From NCBI GenBank assembly GCA_029204225.1, contig CM055109.1, positions 33,142,317-33,206,316 on the forward strand: a stretch of DNA of 64,000 nucleotides, written 5' to 3'. The DNA comes from Diphasiastrum complanatum (lineage: Eukaryota; Streptophyta; Lycopodiopsida; Lycopodiales; Lycopodiaceae). Position numbers and translations under genes: made by a program. A model generated the notes under the pieces. That model did no database searches. It saw only the letters and a program-made list of their open reading frames with translations, and was not told where the DNA came from. This document shows positions 1-10,441 of the stretch, in pieces (the stretch's first letter is position 1; the number at the start of each line of letters is the position of its first letter).

Positions 1-370
1 TACTTGTCACTTGATAAGAGTGAGCTGGGGAGAGAGATCAGTTTCTGTGGCTGCCAATGTCCATAAGAACGTCCAGCATAAAGACTCTTCCAAAAGGATT
101 AACACAAATGTTTAATAAACTGTGAAAATTTCTGATTTGATGCAGAAATTTATACATGAAGATGCTGAAAATTCCAAAATGCTCCTGCAATGAGATGTAA
201 AGGATAAAGCAGCAGCAAAGGCTTGGTTTGCAGAAATAATTTCTTCCAAGCTCCTATATGGAAGCTCCCTGGCCGCGATATAACCATCTTCAAATGATAT
301 TCTAATGGATTGGGTGCATGCGCAGGTAGCAGAAGCTGAAAGAAAGAAATTCATTTATAAATGGCATAAT
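1..370 (+). pseudogene. possible degenerate coding remnant
   Basis: On the plus strand one frame reads as protein-like sequence, including the string NDILMDWVHAQVAEAERKKF near 280-345, but is broken by stop codons near 105, 190 and 280. The opposite strand also has an open frame (112-354) with a pyrimidine-rich TTTCTTTCTTTCAG stretch that could be a splice acceptor. I do not recognise either product. It could be an exon of a real gene that continues left of the window, or an old pseudogene fragment. Confidence 0.2.
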
Positions 371-601
371 CAGATTTGTAGACCGTAAATCTACTACTAT
401 TAATGAGAGTTTGAATTCTGAGATAGAACCAGAGTTAGAGAAATAAAGAGATGTCCAGTTGAACTTGTAAATGGTCTCTGCACCATATAATCCTGGCCAT
501 AAATTCTCTACTTAGTCTAATTGTTTTTAGTTAAGTTGTTGACGGCATTGATCCGTCTGGGTTCCATATCTTTACCTTAGGGCATGGAAAAGACGTTAAT
601 G

Positions 602-604
<3 letters not shown>

Positions 605-659
<55 letters not shown>
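605..659. repeat. (CT)n microsatellite
   Basis: About 27 uninterrupted CT units. Reading it as protein gives a meaningless Leu-Ser alternation. Confidence 0.97.
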
Positions 660-661
<2 letters not shown>

Positions 662-1451
662 CACAATCATACTCGGCCTTCTGCCTCTAAATTACCAGCA
701 CCTAACACTCTTCAAATCACCCCCCTAACTCATGCACTCAGGCCCCTACCAGATTACATCCAATTCCAAGCTCTCATAACCAATAACATCCATATTGGAT
801 CAAGCAGTTGCATGCATGCATCACCCTCTTCCACAACTTTGCATGTCATCATTATCCTTGCCAAAACCATTGCATGAACCTTTTCTCCACTCCATTCCTC
901 TTGCATGTCACTCTTTTTGAGTTCTTTACTCTTACATATATACCAAACCAATGATTATGGGTCTAATTTTCAATGTGATAGTCTAGATTTGTAATTTGCA
1001 ATTTGCATCAAAGAAAGGATGTCGTTTGTTCCAATTAGATTTTGTACTCATCTCAACGATTACCAAACCTCAAGAAATATTTGACAACATCACATTGATG
1101 TATATGTGATTGACTTTCACCAATTGGTCTTGATAATAAAGATTTTTCCTTGAGAAAAGGGGGAGGGGGGGAGGAGGCGTTTGTTCTAGACGCGTTATCA
1201 CTTCTTCATGTGGATGCTTGATGTGAATGACTTGATATATTGTTTTCATTCATTTGTTCATTTACTTGATGATAGATCTTTTTGGAATCCAATACATGTT
1301 AGTAAAGATTTAGTAAATCGAAAGAATAGATTTGCGTGCAAGTCAAGTCTACGTTTTGTGGGTCTACATCTACAAAGGAACCTTCCCTTCACAGTCTTCA
1401 AAATTTGTCTTTGAAACCTTTCAGTCCTCTATGGGATTTGATCCTTGGAAT
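660..1451. other. no recognisable gene
   Basis: AT-rich sequence with a G-rich run (about 1158-1176). Short open frames here show no family motif. The right end runs into a gypsy fragment. Confidence 0.5.
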
Positions 1452-1784
1452 TTATTTGAATATCTCCTTCTCGAATAACAGACCCAAGGAAGTCCACCTC
1501 CCCAAGGAACTCGCCTTACTCCTTATTTGGAAACGGTTCATTCTCCCTGAGCTACTTGAGACTAGCTTCAGATGTTGCACATGTTCCTTGAGTGTGCAAC
1601 TAAACACGAGGTTATCATCAATGTACAGATTCACAAATTGATCCAAACATTCTTGGGAGATATTAACTATGAGGGTACAGAAGGTGGCTGGAGCATTGGT
1701 TAGGCTGAAGGGCATCACCAAAAACTCTTGACTACCATATTGGTTCCAAAGGCCATATTGTGCTTGTCTCCTTTTGCTGTCCAC
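1452..1784 (-). pseudogene. Ty3/gypsy reverse-transcriptase fragment
   Basis: The minus-strand frame contains the gypsy RT fingers/palm signature: FLVMPFSLTNAPATF followed about 20 residues later by YIDD, the catalytic metal-binding box, and then a conserved (L)KEHVQHL helix. About 110 residues survive of an RT domain that is normally over 200. No neighbouring domain continues in the same orientation: the next gypsy piece (1832 onward) is on the plus strand. This is a broken remnant. Confidence 0.85.
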
Positions 1785-1831
1785 ATCTAATGATACCCTG
1801 ACCTTTTATCTATCTAGCTGAAATATTTCAC

Positions 1832-2488
1832 TTGTTTTCAATTGGTCAAAAAGATTGTTCAAATAGCTCAAGGTGCCAGAGAACAACAAACTTGCACACA
1901 GGTAGAAGAGTTGGAGATTTGACCTATGAATTGGACTTAGCAGCCAACACCAGAATTTATGATTTCTGTTATCTATCCAACTTGAAAACCTCACTTGTTT
2001 CAATTGGTCAAAAAGATCGTTCACATAGCCAAAGAACAACAAATTTGCACGCAGGTACTGTGGTCCTTCAAGATTGCAAGAAGAGTTGGAGACTTGGCCT
2101 ATAAATTGGAGTTACCAGCCAATGCCAAAATTTAAATTTTTTTCAACTGTCTGTCTGTAAAAGGCGTATTGGACGTAGATAGGAAGTGATCAATCATCTG
2201 CAACCAATCAAGGAAGAAAGACACTGAATTTGTACCAAGAATAGTTGTTGGCTGCAGACAGAAAGGACTCAAGAACATAATTGTGATGGAATGTAGGAGG
2301 ATCTGCCTGATGAAGATTTTTCTTGGCAACCATCTTCTGTAGATCATGCCTGATGAAGATTCTTCTTTGCAACCATCTTCTGTAGTTCATGCCTATCTGT
2401 ACAAAGTCAGATTAAGTTGCACGAGATCAAAAAAATAATTTTTAATTGTACTCAATTTTGAGGACAGAATTTTGGAAGTGTGGAGGGA
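1832..2488 (+). pseudogene. Ty3/gypsy integrase C-terminal (GPY/F) fragment, duplicated
   Basis: Two tandem, imperfect copies (about 1832-1990 and 1991-2140) encode RVGDLTYELDLAANTRI and a diverged RVGDLAYKLELPANAKI-like stretch. This is the segment after the gypsy integrase catalytic core that normally runs into an IHPVFHVSQLK motif. Downstream, DEDFSWQP resembles the end of a chromodomain and is itself partly duplicated (about 2305-2395). A 'TTTTGAGGACAGAATTTTGG' stretch near 2456, followed by a purine-rich GTGTGGAGGGA, is what usually closes a gypsy polyprotein before its 3' LTR. It is degenerate, with several stops. Confidence 0.6.
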
Positions 2489-2942
2489 TGTAACAGAGGT
2501 TTTTCTTCATATTTGTAGTTCATTAAGTTTAAGATTTTGCATGAGACGGGTGATCCCACTATAGATACCATAGACATCGGTCGAAATGGTTTGTTCTCTT
2601 CTTGCTATCACGATTGCTTGTAATTTAGAACAAAAACATCCATGTCACATGATGGCAGATTGTTTCTCGAAGAAATGGCATTGGGGACTTGCTGGATTCA
2701 GTGGTTTATGGTATCATCTCTAACAAATCTGTCACTCTTTGTCAATGGTACCAAGCAATTTATTGGTTTCTCCCTCTTTGAACAAATGTTTTATCTTTCT
2801 TTGGTCTGACTCTCTTTATGGCAACTGTAATGTTTTTTATTGCCCAATTATTAGTTAGCACCTCTTTGATTGGCAAATTTTGTAAATCTGCCACCAGCAT
2901 TGCTTTTCTAGGTTACATTGTACAACTTGAATATGAGAGTAT
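2489..2942 (+). mobile_element. candidate gypsy 3' LTR fragment
   Basis: Starts TGTAACAGAGG directly after the purine tract at 2478-2488, where the 3' LTR of the gypsy piece should begin. No second copy is in the window, so the right edge is taken as the start of the copia-A LTR at 2943. Contains no gene. Confidence 0.3.
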
Positions 2943-3735
2943 TGTTGGATTATTCTACTATCAGGTGTGATTCATCCGAATAATCAATCTTTAATCTACG
3001 TCCATTTCATTTATTCACTTCTGCAGTTTCATACGTGTTTCTACACAGTTTGCAGAAATACTCGAGAATCGCTCAACAGGTGGCTCCGACATATCGGACA
3101 ACTCGACGAATTGTTGGAGAAGTCGAAGACGTAGAAGGAAGACAGTTATTGTTTCCAATTGTTATGAAGCTTGCGACTTGCCCTAACCACTTTGCAAGTA
3201 AATTTCCAGGAAGGCCTTACTGCATGGATGACAGCGCATTGGCTAGTTGTCAATTGCGACCTACGACCTAATTAAACTTACCTATTTGGATGAGCTTAAA
3301 TTGCTTTAGTATAAATAGCTGATCATTAGAGAAGAAAATATGCAGACAAAGAAGATAGAGGAATACAGAGACTCATCTATTAGCATTATGTTTTGAGTAT
3401 TGCTAGCGCTTACTGCTTATTAGCAAAAGTGCATTAGACAAAGTTATCAGTTTCTCAAAGATAGTTTTAGAGTACACGGTTTCATCTGTTATTGTTTTGT
3501 GTTCATCATCATCTGACTTTGTACCTGCTACTTACTGAATCACTTCATCTTTTTATTGCGTTCAGTATTATGTCAGAATGTATGCTTCTCTGTAGTTATC
3601 AGTAGCCGATAAATCTCTTATCGTTTTCTCTGATGCTACAATATTCTTCAGTCTGTAGATTGTTTGGCTATAAAATCACTTTAGCACTAATGATTTCAAA
3701 GTTAGTTGCTAAAAGATCAAACTTGACAATTGCTC
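2943..3735 (+). mobile_element. copia-A LTR (solo or truncated)
   Basis: Begins TGTTGGATTATTC. It matches the copia-A 3' LTR at 12648-13370 over almost its whole length, sharing the strings TTTCTACACAGT, CAGAAATACTCGAGAATCGC, GTATAAATAGCT (TATA-like) and TTGCTAAAAGATCAAACTTG. The last about 130 bp of the LTR are missing: the match stops at about 3735, where unrelated sequence starts. No internal copia sequence is attached. Confidence 0.85.
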
Positions 3736-5077
3736 TAGGATGGAGAGCTGATGGACATCGCACGGTTGGGTGTGATGGGGGCAAACACTGTGGCGAGTGG
3801 TTTGCAGGTGATCTATTGGAGGGGACACTGATGGCAAGGACTTCATGGTGTGCTTATTTGGGAGTACAGGTTGGCGATACAGTAGGAGGCCGCATCAATG
3901 GGGAGACATCTACCATCACGAGCGTGGATAAGCTACCTATAGCTTTCATGCATTTAGCTGTATTTGCAGGAGTCTAGGCTTGCACAGGTCTTGGAACCTG
4001 CTTGGTTCAGATCCACAGGTGGTGAGATCAAGAAGCCTAGAGGACGTCACTCAGAGCCATATACCTCAGTATGATCAGGGAGACAGTGGTCTTGCCCGTG
4101 AGAGGCGCCTCAGGGACGAGCTGGCATTGGCATGATGTCGGTGCACATAGCCAAGGATAGCGAGCAGATGCTAGGAGCTAGGAGGAGTAGGTGATGCTTT
4201 GGTGTTCGGCTTGTCTAGCAGGATGGTGACCGGGATGGAAGACGTCAAGTGAGCATAGTATGTGGATGACGAGTCCATTGGGGTGGCACTTAGGGAGATG
4301 CTACAGTTGCTCAGGTATGATACATTATTGTATGCATAGTGGATGTTCTTCAGCTGGTGCATCATGTGTGGTGACCTAGAGATAGGTCAGGTCTACTTGG
4401 AGGTAGGTGGCATGGAGTGTACCTGGAGGTGGTACATATCCTGAGGGCATGGAGTGCATTACGAGGTGATGTGGATCCAACATGCCCATGGTTGTGCGCC
4501 AGCAAAGATGGAGATGGTTGCTTAGGGAGTGACAGCTGATACTTTGGCGAGTGATCAAGTGAGTTGCATGGTTATATGCACAGTGATCTCCAGGTTGGCA
4601 TCACGTGTTGTTTTTATCCATCATTCTTTGGTAAGCAAGATGCAACTTTTGGTTAGATCTGGTTGGAATCTAGTTGCACTACATGTGGACAGATTCTTGG
4701 AGAGCTATCAGCAAGTAATGGATACTTGATGATCAGATTCTGGTGGAGCTATCCTACCTGATATGCTATGCATCATGGGTGAGTAAATCATCACGACAAT
4801 GGATCTAGTTTGCATTTGCTTTAATTTGGTTAATATGATGGATACAGTGGTGAGACAGGCTCCTTGGTGGGAGGCCTATATACTGGTCAAATCAGAGTTA
4901 CCAACGTCAAGCATGGGAAGTTGAGCCTACATGGGATGTAGGAGAGGCAGACCATCATCAGTATCTCTAGGAGATGGGCGAGCTACTCAGGTATAGCCTA
5001 TGATGAGGTTTGCGTACATTCATTCATTGAGTCCTTGGTAGACTCTTGTGCTTGGAGCATGGGGAATGGATGGGGAT
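3736..5077 (+). mobile_element. fragment of the non-coding LTR-element family (internal region)
   Basis: Several blocks match the internal part of the complete non-coding element at 42256-46476 in the same order. Examples are ACTTCATGGTGTGC (3840 and 44588), GCTGTATTTGC followed by TAGGCTTG (3956 and 44720), ATCAAG.AAGCCTAG (4027 and 44793) and CAGACTCTTG (5038 and 45788). Both edges are truncated, by a copia-A LTR on the left and a gypsy LTR on the right. No conserved protein domain is seen; open frames here are short and unrelated to any family I know. Confidence 0.6.
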
Positions 5078-5489
5078 AGTTACGAATAGATCCGCAAGAA
5101 ATCCAACGCTAAACTAGAAAGTAGCATAAAAAGCAAGACTTAATCCTATAAAGCAAGACAAAGAGATATTAAAGAGGCTAAAGGAGAGAGATTCATATCA
5201 TAAGCTGAAAATGAAAGTGACACTGGAGCCCTACTTATACCCAACAGGAAGCCCTAAAAAGGGGTCGAGAGGATAAGAGTCAACTGGGAGGGAAAATAGT
5301 GTGCCCTCCGAGAGGGCCCCCCTCCAAAGTGATATCTCAATAAATGAATAATAGGGCCCAAGGCCAACCATACAGTCTAAATGTCAGTAAATAGTAAAAT
5401 AGAGGGCCCAAGGCCTGCTTATGCATAAAAGGTAACGGTAAAGTAGATGCGAATGGACGTGGCGAATGTAAATAGCCAAGTCCATAACT
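5078..5489 (-). mobile_element. 3' LTR of the minus-strand gypsy element
   Basis: Lies just beyond the C-terminus of the gypsy polyprotein and is bounded on the element side by a purine tract (minus strand GTGTCGGGGAGAG). Read on the minus strand it starts AGTTATGGAC and ends CGTAACT, so the ends form an AGTTA/TAACT inverted repeat. It contains a TATA-like GGGTATAAGTAGGG. Length is about 412 bp. The partner LTR is not in the window. Confidence 0.65.
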
Positions 5490-5554
5490 CTCCCCGACAC
5501 AAAAGAAAGCCCCGCAGCGAAATGAAGAGGCAGCATAGGATCAAGCAGCAGGTC

Positions 5555-6037
5555 CTAGTATATCAGCAACTGTAACAGAAGAATCAATAAGTACAGCAAG
5601 AGCACGAGCCTGGTCCGCAAGCAAAGGTGTATGATAGAACACATCCATAGGTTCCCATGTGGCCTCCTCAACAGGACGACCGTCCCACTGTACCAAAAAC
5701 TGAATTTGCCGTCGGCGCCGATTATGATGAAGACGAACCTGTAGGATAGCAGCAGGTAGGAAGGAAATAACTCTGGATCAGTAGGAAACTCAGCATCACG
5801 AGGAGCATCATCCTCAATAGCAGCACGTAATAAACTGACATGGAATATATCACAGGCCCGTGTCGAAGAAGGAAGCTGCAACCGATATGTCACAGGACTA
5901 AGGACCTCCAATATGCGATAAGGTCCATAATATTGCGGTGCAAGCTTCTCAGTAGAAGCATGGCCCCGAATAAAGTGGTGTCCAGCAAAACGAAGGCGTA
6001 GATAAACCATATCCCCGTCCTGAAACTGAACATGTCG
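5555..6037 (-). pseudogene. gypsy integrase GPY/F module plus frameshifted chromodomain
   Basis: The first part of this minus-strand stretch (about 6010-5800) encodes KLAPQYYGPYRILEVL and then IFHVSLLR, the GPY/F module that follows the integrase core in gypsy elements. Beyond a frameshift near 5760-5740, another frame encodes FLVQWDGRPVEEATWEP, a typical chromodomain core. This places the element among the chromoviruses, in which the chromodomain helps target integration to chromatin. An in-frame TGA at about 6024 separates it from the integrase core. Confidence 0.85.
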
Positions 6038-6877
6038 TCAATGACGATCAACAAAAGTCTGGTACCGTTGCTGGACGTGCTGTAGATGTGTGTTGGCCCG
6101 AGAAATAAGCTCGCGAGCCCCTGATAGAAAAGAGGCAAGTGTAACAAGTGTATCCTTGGGAGGAAGAGGTATCCCAGGTAAGAGTGGTGCATAACTGTGA
6201 GATAATAAGAAGGGAGAGACACCAACGCTGGTACTAACTGAGTTATTATAGCTATATTCAGCTAAACATAGATGTTGATCCCAGTCCTTCCCAGAAGGAG
6301 TAACAAAATGGCGGAGGTAATCCTCAAGGATCCGGTTAAGGACCTCAGACTGTCCATCGGCAGTAGAATGATAAGCAGAACCCATAAAAAGCTGAACATC
6401 CAATATGCGCATAAGCTCTGTCCAAAATGTAGAGGTAAACTTACTATCCCGACCAAAAAGGATAGTATGAGGGAATCCATGGAGGCGGCGGAGAATCTCT
6501 GACAAGAATAAACGTGCACACTGCTCAGCTGTGATAGTACTGCGAACCGGTATAAAATGTGCCTGCTTCGAGAACCCATCAACCACCACCATACATGAAT
6601 CATGACCACGCTGGATACGGGGGAGGCCTAGGATAAAGTCCATAGAAATATCGGTCCACTCGCAATGAGGGATAGGCCAACTCTGAAGCAAACCAGCAGA
6701 CTTAGCACGAGAGTATTTATTGCGGGCACAAAAAGTGCAGTTACAAATAAGAAGGGCTAGCTCAGACTTCATGGATGGCCAGTAAACCTTAAGACGAGCA
6801 TAAGACTTTTGAAATCCAAAATGGCCACCAACAGGGGAGGAATGAGCATCAGACAATAACTGGGGGCGAAGAGGCAA
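6038..6877 (-). pseudogene. Ty3/gypsy integrase core
   Basis: 279 codons on the minus strand. The N-terminal zinc finger is visible as H-x-x-x-x-GGHFG near residue 11 and CTFC near residue 47. The catalytic core follows, with DISMDFILGLP, VDGFSKQAHFIP, the second Asp region (FGRDSKFTS) and the Glu-bearing ADGQSEVLNR. The enzyme would join element DNA to the host chromosome. The TGA at its end makes this copy defective. The RNase H domain lies immediately upstream (6938-7384). Confidence 0.93.
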
Positions 6878-6937
6878 GGAGCTAGGTATACAGAGAGACC
6901 CAAAATGATAAAGACGGTGATCAAGGATGGAATAGAC

Positions 6938-7384
6938 CTAGTGTGGACGAGAAGAAACAGGAGGTGCAGAACTATAAACATCACAAAAGTTAGGACAAGT
7001 GAGATGAGCAGAGGGAAGATCATCAAACCAGGTAGGAATGGTCACAACAAGTGTGTGTAACAAAGCGGGCAGACAGGATAAAGCATCGGCAGCGGCGTGT
7101 GAATGGCCAGGACGATATAAGATAGAAAAATCAAAGGATTGTAAAAATTGCAACCAACGAAACTGACGATCGCTAAGGTCCCGTTGGGATAACAGATAAC
7201 GGAGAGACTGGTGGTCAGTAACAATGTCAAATGGTATACGATACAAATAATGACGCCACTTCTTAAGAGCATAGATAATGGCGAGAAGCTCTTTCTCGTG
7301 GACAGAATATCGTTGCTCATCGTCGTGACTCATAAGCAATGATGCACTGGGACTTGCGAGTAAGGCACCCAACGAAACTAGCAT
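6938..7384 (-). pseudogene. Ty3/gypsy RNase H domain (RT end)
   Basis: Minus-strand frame with YSVHEKELLAIIYALKKWRHYL, then FDIVTDHQSLRYLL and FSILYRPGHSHAAADALS, the ordered motifs of gypsy RNase H. The RT catalytic part that should precede it is absent: the sequence breaks at about 7390, where a copia LTR begins. The element is therefore only a 3' half (RNase H, integrase, chromodomain, LTR). Confidence 0.93.
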
Positions 7385-7390
7385 CAGTCT

Positions 7391-7855
7391 TGTCAGAATT
7401 TGTGATACAAATTCTAGATGGAGATACTAGTCCTACTAGCACTCACACAAAACCCAACCATAGAGAGAATTCAGATCATAGGAGAATTGAGCGATTGCTC
7501 TAGCTCATTGAATTGAATGGAATAGTTGTGGTGGGGCGCCAGCCTTCTTAAATAGTTTCTTTAATGATTGATAAAAGCTAATGAGCCTAAAGTAAATAGC
7601 AAAAGACAAAAAGCTAATTGCTATTATTACTACCTATATTGGGTAAACACCCAAGATGAGTTTCTAAGTGATAAAAGCAAATCCTATTCTAGTAGTAGTG
7701 CACCCACCTAAATGCATGACGAAAAAACGAATTTACTATAAATAGTAATGACCCTAAAATATGACTTACTATAAATAGTAATGGCCCCTAAAAATAGCAC
7801 GCAGGCATGGCCAAACTATCATTAAGGGGTGTCAAATAAACATTAATTCCTAACA
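7391..7855 (-). mobile_element. 3' LTR of a minus-strand copia element
   Basis: On the minus strand it runs TGTTAGGAATTAATG ... AATTCTGACA, with canonical TG...CA ends, and follows a polypurine tract (AAGGGGTAG) directly after the polyprotein stop. About 465 bp. It abuts the gypsy RNase H fragment, so it marks the edge of an insertion into that gypsy element. It contains repeats of CTATTTATAGTAA-type sequence. Confidence 0.85.
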
Positions 7856-8731
7856 CTACCCCTTAATGTTTACTTTGTTATCTATTACTCCTAGAAGTTC
7901 TCTAAACTTCTGAAATTTTTCTTTGCCAAGACCTTTGGTAAAGATATCTACGACTTGTTCTTCCGTAGGGCAATGGATAGGCTCCACTTCATCACTTTGA
8001 ATTTTCTCTCTAATGAAGTGTTGTTGTACATCCGTGGAATCAATCAAGGGTATGAACTCAGTAGTTCCTTCCTTCTCCTGCTCCTGTATCTTGGGTGAAT
8101 GCTCTTCATCAAAGATGACATCTCGACTTAGGATCTTCTTCCTGTTTTCGAGATCATATAGCACATAAGCTTTCTCACCTTCACTATACCCAAGGAAGAC
8201 ACACTTTACGGATTTTGCATCAAGTTTCTTTCGCAAGTCCTTTGGTATATGTGCATATGCCGTACACCCAAATACTTGTAGGCTGCCCACTTTGGGCTTG
8301 TTGCCACTATATGCTTCTTCTGGTGTGATTCCTTCAACTGCTTTGGTTGGACTTCTATTTAATAAAAAAACAGCAGTTGCTACCGCTTTCGCCCAAAAAG
8401 AATTTGGCAAACCCTTTGCCTTGAGCATGCTCCTCGCACACTCAACTATAGACCTATTTTTCTGCTCAGCCACGCCGTTCTGCTGCGGTGTATGTGGAGC
8501 AGTAAACTGTCTCTTTATCCCACATGCTTTGCAAAGATCTTTGAACTCATCAGAAATATACTCACCACCCTTATCTGACCTGAGAGTCTTTAAGCTCTTC
8601 CCTGTGTGGTTTTCCACCATAGCTTTCCACTGTTTGAAGTATTTGAACGCTTCAGATTTCAGCTTCAGAAAATAGACCCATACCTTCCGTGAGAAATCAT
8701 CTACGAAGGTCATGAGATAGTAGGGTGTCAG
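7856..8731 (-). pseudogene. copia integrase fused to the RNase H tail (RT deleted)
   Basis: A long minus-strand frame starts inside the integrase core (LMTFVDDFSRKVWVYFLK; then LRSDKGGEYISDEF and PQQNGVAEQKNRS) and includes the post-core GCTAYAHIPKDLRKKLDAK segment. At about residue 225 it jumps straight to HFIREKIQSDEVEPIHC and EEQVVDIFTKGL, the last about 60 residues of copia RNase H, ending just before the polypurine tract. The reverse transcriptase and most of RNase H are missing, although the frame stays open across the junction. The integrase N-terminus, protease and gag are also missing because another copia fragment begins at 8736 in the opposite orientation. Confidence 0.93.
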
Positions 8732-8735
8732 AAGA

Positions 8736-10140
8736 TCTCTTAGGTCTCATGAGAGACAAGAGACTAACTTTGCTCTTATGTCCACTATTCTGAATGCAGA
8801 TGAGCCACAGTTCTTTCACGAAGCCGTGAAGGAAAAGGTATGGCAACATGCCATGCAGGAGGAGTACGACTCCATTGTCAAGAATGACACATGGGAGCTC
8901 ATTACATTGCCAGAAGGGAAGCAACCAATAGGTTGCAAGTGGGTCTATAAGACCAAGTTTCATGCCAATGGAACAGTGGACAAGTACAAGGCAAGGTTGG
9001 TGGCGAAAGGCTATGCTCAGCAGGGGGGCTAGACTATGATGAGACATTCGCACCTATTGCTAAGATGACATCTATCAGGACCGTTTTGGCTATAGCCTCA
9101 TATTTTGATTGGGATGTCCATCAAATGGATGTCAAGAGTGCCTTTCTTAATGGGCACCTACAGGAGGAGGTTTACATGGAACAACCACAGGGATTTGAAA
9201 TAACAGGCAAGGAGAATCTGGTTTGCAGGCTTAGGAACGCCTTGTATGGGCTCAAACAGGCGCCAAGGGCTTGGTATAGCCGAATTGACGAGTACTTTGC
9301 AAGGCCAGGGTTTGAGAAGAGTAAGTCTGATTGCAATCTTTATGTCTTCAAGGAAGGAGAAGACTTTGTGGTTGTTGTGCTCTATGTGGTGATCTACTCA
9401 TCACGGGAAGCAATAAGAAGCTTATTGCTTGTGTTAAGAAGAATCTTTCTAGTGAGTTTGAGATGAAAGATTTGGGTTTGCTACATTATTGCCTAGGAGT
9501 TGAAGTTTGGAAAGGAAAGCGTTGTCTTTTTATCTCACAAGCAAAGTATGCACAGAAATTATTGAAGAGGTTTAACATGCAAGAAAGCAAACCAATCAAC
9601 ACACCCATGGATGCAAGCAACAAGCCATCAAAAGATGATGGTCTTGCATTTGCAGATGAGAAGCTCTATCGTCAGTTAGTGGGCAGCCTGATTTACCTTA
9701 CTACCACCAGGCCAGATACTGCTTATGCGGTTGAGATCGCAAATCAATTCATGAGTAAGCCTACCGAAGCACATTGGAAGGCAGCCAAGCGGATCCTAAG
9801 ATATGCGAGAGGGACAGTGACTTATGGGATTGGATACACAGATGACGGGGACCTTCAACTGGAGGGTTATTCAGATTCTGATTGGGCAGGTGATAGAGAC
9901 GATCGAAGATCGATGACAGGCTATTGTTTCAGCCTAGGTTCAGGGGCTATGTTATGGTGCAGTAAGAAGCAGCCTACTATTGCTCTATCATCTACCGAAG
10001 CTGAGTACAGGGCGACTACGAGGTCCACCTGCGAAGCCATTTGGTTACGCCGTCTACTTGAGGACATGCAGATTGCTCAAGTAAGACCTACATTGTTACA
10101 TTGTGATAACCAAAGTTGCATTCAGCTTGCGAGAATCATC
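8736..10140 (+). pseudogene. Ty1/copia reverse transcriptase-RNase H fragment
   Basis: Plus strand. The RT begins near EEYDSIVKNDTWEL and IGCKWVYKTKFHANG. It is broken by one extra G in a G run near 9027, then continues with HQMDVKSAFLNG and ALYGLKQAPRAWY. A second frameshift falls exactly in the YVDD catalytic box (about 9388). The third frame carries MKDLGLLHYCLGVEVW, RPDTAYAVE, and RNase H (YSDSDWAGDRDDRRS, ALSSTEAEYRA, LLHCDNQSCIQLAR). It stops abruptly about 20 residues before the part preserved in the neighbouring minus-strand fragment. No LTR is attached. Confidence 0.92.
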
Positions 10141-10441
10141 AGCCACACATGGGAGAAATTAGCCTGTACAGAGTTATTTACAATACTTGCTATATTGGGG
10201 GGCATGTCTCGAGTTTGTCGGTCGAATTTGGCCATATTGGGCCTGACCTTAGTTTGGCAGGTGGTAGGCCAGTTTTAGGACACCTGTCCTTTTAGGAAGT
10301 TGTGAATACTCTATATGTACAGTTTCTTTGGTAATACAATTAACTTTTGTTGTGCCATCTTTGAGAGCTTGTGGGGAGTGGCTATGGTGATTGATTGATG
10401 TCATCTGTATACCACACTAGATCCTATCGGAATTTTTAACT
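10141..10441 (+). other. unassigned stretch between two copia fragments
   Basis: Begins where copia RNase H homology ends. A run with TCTATATGTACAGTTTC and AATACAATTAA resembles the transcribed part of an LTR, but there is no second copy in the window to test this. Confidence 0.3.

Noticed and set aside
112-354. Minus-strand 80-codon frame as an exon of a known gene
   Set aside because: There is an acceptor-like site but no recognisable protein. The plus strand looks equally protein-like, so orientation and identity stay open.
6262-6609. Open frames overlapping the gypsy integrase in other frames (also around 5890-6225 and 7042-7320)
   Set aside because: They are shadows of the integrase and RNase H frames, with no motif of their own.
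8292-8675. 127-codon plus-strand frame
   Set aside because: It is the antisense of the copia integrase on the minus strand, which carries the conserved motifs.
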